Source: Chloroflexota bacterium | Lineage (GTDB): Bacteria; Chloroflexota; UBA4733 | Reading direction: 5' to 3' | Assembly: GCA_025449435.1 (NCBI GenBank) | Contig: JANWJO010000126.1 | Location: 1 to 7,741 of the forward strand | Length of the DNA: 7,741 nucleotides | In this document: positions 1 to 5,017 of the stretch, piece after piece | How positions within the stretch are numbered: position 1 is the stretch's first letter | Layout: the number at the start of each line of letters is the position of its first letter | Translations under genes and position numbers: made by a program | The notes under the pieces: generated by a model | Database searches by the model: none | What the model saw: only the letters and a program-made list of their open reading frames with translations | What the model was told of the DNA's origin: nothing

Positions 1-86
1 CAGCGACCAGGTAGCAATGAGCAAGCACAGCCGCTTCCGTTGCTCCTCGCCCGTGGCGCACGTGGCAACGAAAGGAAAGCTGGCGA
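1..86. other. Left-edge leader, no gene called
   Basis: This stretch precedes the first confident gene. Two plus-strand frames are open through it from the window edge. Frame 1 stays open for 29 codons to a TGA at 88-90, which overlaps the next ATG as ATGA. Frame 2 stays open to a TAG at 104-106 and has more G/C at third codon positions. Either could be the tail of an upstream gene, but the stretch is too short to decide and neither translation is recognisable. The only functional signal I can support is the purine-rich AAAGGAAAG around 71-79, which fits a ribosome binding site for the ATG at 87. Confidence 0.3.
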
Positions 87-863
87 ATGACGGCCGTATT
101 AAGTAGCGTCTTTCTCGTGGTCTCGTCATTTCTGGCCTCGAGCGTAGAAATGGTCGAGGCGCTCACCATTGTGCTGGCGCTGGGGGTGACGCGCGGCTGG
201 CGTTCCACCAACATCGGCGTGCTGGCCGCCTTGGTGGCGCTCGCTGTGACCGTGGCCGTGTTTGGTCCGGCCCTGGTGTTGCTGCCCTTGCCTATACTCA
301 AAGTCGTCGTGGGGTCGGTGTTGCTGGTGTTCGGCGTGCAGTGGCTGCGCAAGGCGCTGCTGCGCTCCAGCGGCTTCAAGGCGCTGCACGACGAAGACGC
401 CATTTATCAGAAGCAACTCGAGGCTGCCCGAACTGCCGGGCAGGAGCAGCGCGCTGGTGTCGACTGGTATGCCTTCACCTTGAGTTTTAAGGGCGTGTTC
501 CTGGAAGGGCTGGAAGTTGCCTTCATCGTGCTCACCTTCGGCAGCACGGCCCAGAACATTCCGCTGGCGGCGCTCGGTGCGGCGGTAGCCATAGTGCTGG
601 TAGGGGTGGTTGGCGTGGCCATACACCAGCCGCTGGCGCGCGTACCGGAGAACACGCTCAAATACGCTGTGGGTTTGTTGCTGACCACCTTTGGCACGTT
701 CTGGGCTGCGGAAGGTGTTGGCGTGCAGTGGCCAGGGCCTATCGCCGATATCGCCATCCCATTCATCCTGCTGTTCTTCGCGCTGGTGTCGTTTGGCACA
801 GTGGCGTTCCTGCGCCGCCAGCACGACGCGCCAGCTGCTGTTGTCGCAGCAGCCAGCCACTAA
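87..863 (+). CDS. COG4280-like internally duplicated integral membrane protein, possible cation transporter
   Basis: This is a polytopic membrane protein with about six or seven hydrophobic segments and a hydrophilic, probably cytoplasmic loop at residues 88-128. Its two halves repeat. E21-x-x-E24 followed by G33 matches E140-x-x-E143 followed by G152 with identical spacing. LKxxVGxxLxxFGxxW at 71-86 matches residues 191-206. The second copy reads LEGLEVAFIV, which recalls the REGLE iron-binding motif of FTR1 permeases. Duplicated three-helix halves with acidic motifs are also known in the UPF0016/TMEM165 and LysE/TerC groups. I recall this type as COG4280, a family of unknown function; membership is from memory. 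Transport of a divalent cation is inference. The ATG start has AAAGGAAAG about 8 bases upstream. The gene leads a probable operon with the 69-aa protein 18 bases downstream and nagA. Confidence 0.85.
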   Translation: MTAVLSSVFLVVSSFLASSVEMVEALTIVLALGVTRGWRSTNIGVLAALVALAVTVAVFGPALVLLPLPILKVVVGSVLLVFGVQWLRKALLRSSGFKALHDEDAIYQKQLEAARTAGQEQRAGVDWYAFTLSFKGVFLEGLEVAFIVLTFGSTAQNIPLAALGAAVAIVLVGVVGVAIHQPLARVPENTLKYAVGLLLTTFGTFWAAEGVGVQWPGPIADIAIPFILLFFALVSFGTVAFLRRQHDAPAAVVAAASH

Positions 864-881
864 AAACGGGAGAAGCGCAAC

Positions 882-1091
882 ATGAACTGGCTCAAGAACT
901 TCGGTGCGTTCTGGTACGACTTCATCGTGGGTGACGATTGGACCGTTGCCGCCGGTGTGGTAGTGACGCTCATCGTGCTGTTTGTGCTGTTGAGTGCCGG
1001 CGTGAGTAGCGCATCGCTGTTCTGGCTGCTGCCCGTCGTGGTAGTGGCGCTCTTGTTCAACTCCGTGCGGCGCGTCGCCAGCGGTCAGTAG
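882..1091 (+). CDS. Small two-helix membrane protein next to the COG4280-like gene
   Basis: This is a 69-aa protein with no function I can assign. Residues 1-20 are aromatic-rich and acidic, with the segment FWYDFIVGDDW at 10-20. Two hydrophobic stretches follow, about 22-41 and 45-60, separated by a short Ser/Gly turn. The C-terminal tail SVRRVASGQ is basic, which would place both ends in the cytoplasm under the positive-inside rule. A good ribosome binding site, GGGAG at 868-872, lies 9 bases before the ATG. The gene starts 18 bases after the preceding stop and ends 23 bases before nagA, so co-transcription with the COG4280-like gene is likely. A role as an accessory subunit of that protein is inference from position only. 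It is unlikely to be a shadow frame, because it is the only open frame with both a proper ribosome binding site and a coherent membrane topology. Confidence 0.75.
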   Translation: MNWLKNFGAFWYDFIVGDDWTVAAGVVVTLIVLFVLLSAGVSSASLFWLLPVVVVALLFNSVRRVASGQ

Positions 1092-1101
1092 CTAGCTCGG
1101 C

Positions 1102-1108
1102 AGAGGAG
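1102..1108 (+). promoter_or_regulatory. Ribosome binding site fixing the nagA GTG start
   Basis: AGAGGAG lies 6 bases before the GTG at 1115, in the 23-base gap after the 69-aa gene. It is a near-perfect Shine-Dalgarno match and supports GTG as the start rather than an internal ATG. Confidence 0.75.
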
Positions 1109-1114
1109 CACGCG

Positions 1115-2287
1115 GTGGCTGGGGATCGCCTTCTCATCTCAGGTGGCGCGGTGCATGGCGCGGTGCGCACGTGGCCAGCGGGCTGGCTGGTGGTGGACGA
1201 TGGCCGTATCGCCCTGATGGGTCCGGGCGAACCACCGGAGTTCGCCAGCGGCACCATCGCACGCCACGTGATAACCACCGGCTGCGACATGCTGCCTGGT
1301 TTTATCGACCTGCACGTCCACGGCGCCGTCGACCACGAAGCCATGGATGCCTCGGGCGAAGGTCTGTTGGCTATGGCCCGCTTCTACGCCCAGCACGGCG
1401 TCACTAGCTTCCTCCCCACCACCTGGACCGGATCGCGGGAACGCACCGACGCCGCCGTGGCCACGATCGCCGCCCACACCGAGCCCGTCGCAGGCGGCGC
1501 CACTATCGTTGGCGCGCACCTGGAGGGGCCGTACCTCAACCCACAGCGCTGGGGCGCTCAAGACCCGCGCTACATCCGCCGAGCCGATCGAGATGAGGCA
1601 TTGCGCTGGCTCGATACCGGCGTGGTGCGCCTGCTGGCGCTGGCGCCAGAGTATCCGGAAAGCCTGTGGCTCATCGCTGAGTGTGTGCGCCGCGGCGTAA
1701 CAGTATCAGCGGCGCACACCGCCGCCACGTACGACGACATGCTGCGGGCAGCCGAGCTGGGCTTGCGGCAGGCGACCCATACGTTCAACGCCATGAACGG
1801 GCTGCACCACCGGGATCCTGGGACGGTTGGGGCCGCCTTCACCTTGCCGGACGTCGCGTGTGAGCTCATCGCCGACGGCATTCACGTCCACCCGGCCGTG
1901 ATGCGGGTGCTGCTCGATGTCAAAGGAGTACACGGCGTCATCCTGGTCAGTGACGCCATCCGCGCTGCCGGCATGCCGGAAGGCGACTACCCGATCAACG
2001 ACCAGGTGGTACACGTCAAGGATGGCTCCGTGCGCTTTGCCGATGGCACGCTCGCCGGCAGTATCCTGACGCTGGATGTAGCGCTGCGTAACGTGCTCCA
2101 TGCAACCCAACGTCCCCTGTCGGCACTCTGGCCAGTGAGCAGCCTGAACGCGGCTCGGGCCATTGGGCTGTCGTCGCGCACCGGCAGTCTGGAGGTGGGC
2201 AAAGACGCCGACCTCGTCGTGCTCGATGCGCACGGCGACGTGTGCCTCACTGTAGCCAGGGGCCAGGTGGTATACGAGCGCGGTTAG
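1115..2287 (+). CDS. nagA: N-acetylglucosamine-6-phosphate deacetylase
   Basis: This cytoplasmic amidohydrolase of the metal-dependent TIM-barrel superfamily converts GlcNAc-6-phosphate to glucosamine-6-phosphate and acetate. It acts in amino-sugar catabolism and cell-wall recycling. The 390-aa length is normal for the family. Expected motifs appear in order: PGFIDLHVHG at 61-70 (HxH metal ligands H67 and H69), VTSFLPTTWT at 96-105, GAHLEGPYLN at 133-142 (ligand E137), SAAHTAATYD at 198-207 (H201), THTFNAMNG at 221-229 (H222), DGIHVHP at 254-260 (H257), VSDAIRAAG at 278-286 (catalytic D280) and DGTLAGS at 310-316. The N- and C-terminal stretches form the usual small beta domain. The start is GTG with a strong ribosome binding site. 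No nagB, kinase or sugar PTS gene is in the window, so the source of substrate is unknown. Reading through from the two membrane-protein genes is likely. The HxH pair, absent from E. coli NagA, suggests a two-metal site as in the Bacillus enzyme. Confidence 0.95.
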   Translation: MAGDRLLISGGAVHGAVRTWPAGWLVVDDGRIALMGPGEPPEFASGTIARHVITTGCDMLPGFIDLHVHGAVDHEAMDASGEGLLAMARFYAQHGVTSFLPTTWTGSRERTDAAVATIAAHTEPVAGGATIVGAHLEGPYLNPQRWGAQDPRYIRRADRDEALRWLDTGVVRLLALAPEYPESLWLIAECVRRGVTVSAAHTAATYDDMLRAAELGLRQATHTFNAMNGLHHRDPGTVGAAFTLPDVACELIADGIHVHPAVMRVLLDVKGVHGVILVSDAIRAAGMPEGDYPINDQVVHVKDGSVRFADGTLAGSILTLDVALRNVLHATQRPLSALWPVSSLNAARAIGLSSRTGSLEVGKDADLVVLDAHGDVCLTVARGQVVYERG

Positions 2288-2422
2288 GCGCTTGCGCCCA
2301 ACAATCTCGCTGCCTGCACGCTGCTACCCCTGTGCCGTACGCTGAGATGAGCGTTGTGCGGGCGGCCGTAGGCCGGTGCTGTTGAGCCGGGGCACCCACC
2401 ACGGGACGGGGTTGATTCACAG
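2288..2422. other. 135-base intergenic gap with weak inverted repeats
   Basis: This gap separates nagA from the MFS gene. It holds a 5-bp inverted repeat with a 3-base loop at 2363-2375 (CGGCC-GTA-GGCCG). A looser pairing of GGTGC at 2375-2379 with GCACC at 2392-2396 overlaps it by one base. A short GGCG/CGCC pairing also lies just after the nagA stop. None is followed by a T-run, so I do not call an intrinsic terminator. No convincing -35/-10 promoter pair was seen. The gap is long enough to carry a separate promoter for the transporter. Confidence 0.35.
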
Positions 2423-3799
2423 GTGGCTGTAACAGAGGAGCACACACCGGCTGGCACAGCGAGCGGCGTGCGTGGGTCGCAGCGCTGGCTCACCATCGGG
2501 CTCACGCTCACGGTCACCTTTACTGCGCTGGAGGCCATTTCGGTCGCGACCGCTCTACCGGCCACGCTGCGGGACATCGGCGGGTTGCCCTTCTACGGCT
2601 GGGCGTTCAGCGCCTTCATGCTCACCAATCTCATTGGCCTTACCTTCTCTGGCGACGAGGCCGACCGCCGCGGCCCGGCCATGCCGTTCATGGCCGGCGT
2701 GGTGCTGTTCACCACCGGTCTGCTGATTGGCGGCTTCGCGCCATCGATGCCGGTGGTGGTGCTCGGGCGCGCCGTGCAAGGGTTGGGAGCTGGGATGATC
2801 GGCTCGGTGTCCTACGTCGCCGTAGGGCGGGGCTACCCAGAGGCCGACAAACCGCGCATGCTCGCCGTGCTGGCCACGGCCTGGGTGGTGCCAGGGCTCA
2901 TCGGCCCAGTGGTTGCTGGGTTGGTGGCGGCGCAGTTTGGCTGGCGCTGGATTTTCCTCGGGCTCGCGCCGCTGCCGCCGCTGGCCATGCTGCTGGCGCT
3001 GCCCAGCCTCCGGCAGCTCGATCATCCCGCCACCGGGCGTATGCAATGGACGCGTACCGCGATCGCCGCGCAACTGACCATCGGAACGGCCCTGGCGTTA
3101 GCGGCGCTGGCGCAATCCTCGCTGCTCGTGGGGTTGGCGTTGCTCGTGACCGGCGCAGTGATTGGCGTACCGGCGCTGCGGCGGTTACTCCCCGCCGGCA
3201 CCGTGCGCCTCGCCTGGGGCCTGCCCGCCAGCATCGCCACGGCGGCACTGCTCAACCTGGCGTTCTTTGGCGTCGACGCCTTCGTACCACTCACGCTCAC
3301 GGCAATCCGTGGCCAGACCTTGACGCAGGCCGGCCTGCCGCTCACCTCAGCAACCGTCGGTTGGACGGCTGGCGCCTGGGTGCAAGCCCGCCTGGCATCG
3401 CGCGGTGTGCGTGGCTCGATGGTGATCGCTGGCGTCGCACTCATGGCGATCGGTGTGGGTGGGGTTCTCGCGGTGCTGCTGCCCGGTACGCCGGTCTGGC
3501 TGGCCATCCTGGCGTGGGGTGTGGCCGGCGTGGGCATGGGGTTAGGTTTCTCCACACTGTCGCTGGTCGTGCTGGAGACGGCAGAGCAGAATCAAGTAGG
3601 GGCGGCGTCGGCGTCGCTCCAACTGGCCAACGTGCTCGGTGGCGCCATCGGCACTGGCGGCGGCGGTGTGCTAGTGGGGCGCGGCAGTGGGACCAACCAA
3701 GCTGTGACCTTGGCGCCTGCAATCCTGGCGCAATGTGTGCTCATGCTCATGGCCCTCGCCCTCGCGGTGCTCTCGGCAGCACGCATGCGCCGTCGGTAG
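2423..3799 (+). CDS. MFS transporter, 14-helix drug:H+ antiporter-like (DHA2/EmrB-QacA type)
   Basis: This 458-aa inner-membrane protein has about 14 hydrophobic segments, by eye near residues 24-45, 58-76, 87-105, 110-135, 147-168, 175-194, 212-230, 233-250, 268-290, 302-322, 331-353, 357-383, 395-418 and 430-452. A motif-A variant, GDEADRRG, sits at 77-84 in the loop after helix 2. LGRAVQGLGAG at 114-124 is the motif-B region of helix 4. The antiporter motif C appears as PGLIGPVVAG at 157-166, followed by the family-typical WRWIFL at 174-179. These fit proton-driven efflux, but the substrate cannot be read from sequence. The GTG at 2423 is the first start after an in-frame TAG at 2369-2371. 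Its ribosome binding site is weak: a G-rich run at 2403-2411, about 11 bases away. A strong AGAGGAG lies inside codons 4-6, but no start follows it at useful spacing; the next in-frame GTG is at 2468. The gene ends exactly where ackA ends on the other strand. Confidence 0.88.
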   Translation: MAVTEEHTPAGTASGVRGSQRWLTIGLTLTVTFTALEAISVATALPATLRDIGGLPFYGWAFSAFMLTNLIGLTFSGDEADRRGPAMPFMAGVVLFTTGLLIGGFAPSMPVVVLGRAVQGLGAGMIGSVSYVAVGRGYPEADKPRMLAVLATAWVVPGLIGPVVAGLVAAQFGWRWIFLGLAPLPPLAMLLALPSLRQLDHPATGRMQWTRTAIAAQLTIGTALALAALAQSSLLVGLALLVTGAVIGVPALRRLLPAGTVRLAWGLPASIATAALLNLAFFGVDAFVPLTLTAIRGQTLTQAGLPLTSATVGWTAGAWVQARLASRGVRGSMVIAGVALMAIGVGGVLAVLLPGTPVWLAILAWGVAGVGMGLGFSTLSLVVLETAEQNQVGAASASLQLANVLGGAIGTGGGGVLVGRGSGTNQAVTLAPAILAQCVLMLMALALAVLSAARMRRR

Positions 3800-3802
3800 C
3801 TA
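3797..3802. other. Abutting convergent stop codons (TAGCTA)
   Basis: The MFS gene ends with TAG at 3797-3799 and ackA ends, on the other strand, with TAG at 3802-3800. The two stops form a 6-base palindrome with no spacer. A small 5-bp hairpin (TGGCC, 6-base loop, GGCCA) lies at 3807-3822 inside the end of ackA, but neither strand has a T-run after it. No intrinsic terminator is supported here. Confidence 0.8.
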
Positions 3803-5017
3803 GATGTGGCCGAGTAGGGCCAACGCGGCGTGAGCGAGTCCGGCCTCTTCATTGGCAGGCACGATCCATACCTGGACCTTGGCCGAGGAGGAGCTAATGC
3901 ACACTTCGCCACCGGCTGCCGTGTTGGCGGCGTCATCCAGCGAGATGCCCAGCACGTCGAGATCGCTACAGATGCGCGCACGCATGCCGGCGCTGTACTC
4001 GCCGATGCCTCCAGTGAACGCCAGTGCATCCAGCCCGCCCAGCGCGGCAGTATAGGCGCCGATGTACTTCTTGACCCGGTAGGCGAACAGCGCGCAAGCC
4101 AGTTCGGCGCCCGCATCGCCAACCTGTGCCGCTTGCTCAATGCTGCGCATATCGCTCGTGATGCCTGAGAGCCCGAGTAAGCCGCTCTCGTGTTGCAAGA
4201 TGTGATCGAGTTGATCGTGGCGGAAGCCGTGGCTGAGTAAGTACAGCACGATGCCAGGGTCGAGGTCGCCGCTGCGCGTGCCCATGACGAGGCCCTCTAG
4301 TGGCGTCATCCCCATGCTGGTATCCACACTCTGCCCATCGCGGATAGCAGCCAGGCTCGACCCGTTACCGAGATGGCAGGTGATCAGGCGTGTACCGGTC
4401 GCGGCGACACCAAGGTGATACAACAAGCGCTGCGCGCAATGTTCGTGGGAAAAGCCGTGAAAACCGAACCGGCGGATGCCGAGGCCGGTTCGCAACTGGT
4501 CCGGCAGGGCGTAGGTATACGCCACCGGTGGCAGCGTGTGATGAAAGGCAGTGTCGAAGCACAGGATGTGCATAGCGGTGGGAAGCGTGGTGTGAGCGGC
4601 GTCGATGGCGTCAAGAGCTGGCCCATTATGGAGGGGAGCGAGTTCGCGCAATGCGTCCACTTCCTGGAGGACCTGCGCGGTGAGCCGTACCGGAGCTTGC
4701 CAGCGTGCACCACCGTGTACCACACGGTGGGCAACGGCGGTTATGGAGGCGCCTGGTGGTGCAATCGTCAACAACTGCGCCAGGAGCGTGGTGGTAGCGG
4801 TACCTACGCGATCTCCTTGTTCCGGCAGGACCAGTGTGCCGGAAGCTCGCTGACCAGGGGTCCACTTCACTTGCCATCGAGGGGCTTCCACGAGTAACGC
4901 GTCGACCGATGCCTGCGCCACCTCCGTAAGGGTGCCTGGTGGGCCTTCGGTGTACACGCGCGCTTTGATGCTGCTGCTGCCGGTGTTGAGTGCCAGCAGC
5001 ATGCTTGAGGACGTCAC
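3800..5017 (-). CDS. ackA: Acetate kinase
   Basis: This cytoplasmic acetate/propionate kinase of the ASKHA fold interconverts acetyl phosphate + ADP and acetate + ATP. The 405-aa length is normal. Signature motifs are intact: LNTGSSSIK at 10-18, AHRVVHGG at 96-103 (R98), PLHNG at 128-132 (H130), FDTAFH at 154-159 (D155), FGFHGFSH at 184-191 (H187), HLGNGSSLA at 215-223 (N218), GMTPLEGLVMGTRSGDLDP at 236-254 (R248), FTGGIGEYS at 334-342 and PANEE at 387-391. By family knowledge these cover the substrate arginines, catalytic aspartate and nucleotide-binding segments. The GTG start at 5017 overlaps the xfp TGA as GTGA. The alternative ATG at 5002 lacks a ribosome binding site and would trim only five residues. 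With xfp just upstream, the physiological direction is probably acetyl phosphate to acetate with ATP gain. No pta gene is in the window. Confidence 0.97.
   Translation of the reverse strand: MTSSSMLLALNTGSSSIKARVYTEGPPGTLTEVAQASVDALLVEAPRWQVKWTPGQRASGTLVLPEQGDRVGTATTTLLAQLLTIAPPGASITAVAHRVVHGGARWQAPVRLTAQVLQEVDALRELAPLHNGPALDAIDAAHTTLPTAMHILCFDTAFHHTLPPVAYTYALPDQLRTGLGIRRFGFHGFSHEHCAQRLLYHLGVAATGTRLITCHLGNGSSLAAIRDGQSVDTSMGMTPLEGLVMGTRSGDLDPGIVLYLLSHGFRHDQLDHILQHESGLLGLSGITSDMRSIEQAAQVGDAGAELACALFAYRVKKYIGAYTAALGGLDALAFTGGIGEYSAGMRARICSDLDVLGISLDDAANTAAGGEVCISSSSAKVQVWIVPANEEAGLAHAALALLGHI
5014..5017 (-). promoter_or_regulatory. xfp-ackA GTGA stop/start overlap
   Basis: Read on the minus strand, GTGA contains the ackA GTG start and the xfp TGA stop. 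GGAG in the last xfp codons lies about 12 bases before the GTG. This layout is typical of translational coupling by terminating and re-initiating ribosomes and supports the GTG as the true ackA start. Confidence 0.75.

Noticed and set aside
126..860. 244-codon minus-strand open frame opposite the COG4280-like gene
   Set aside because: Its translation is His/Gln/Arg-rich with no fold or motif. It is a mirror of a GC-rich coding frame whose plus-strand product has clear membrane topology and internal symmetry.
2363..2396. Inverted repeats between nagA and the MFS gene as an intrinsic terminator
   Set aside because: The stems are only 5 bp, one with a 3-base loop and one with a 12-base loop, and no T-run follows on either strand.
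3807..3822. TGGCC/GGCCA hairpin at the convergent junction as a bidirectional terminator
   Set aside because: The stem is 5 bp with no T-tract on either side, and it lies within ackA codons, where such short repeats are common in GC-rich DNA.
3046..3897. 283-codon plus-strand frame within the MFS gene and past its end
   Set aside because: The product is Arg/Gly/His-rich, has no ribosome binding site, and overlaps a well-supported MFS frame and the end of ackA.
4373..4897. 174-codon plus-strand frame opposite ackA
   Set aside because: ackA on the other strand has every family motif; this frame has no recognisable domain.
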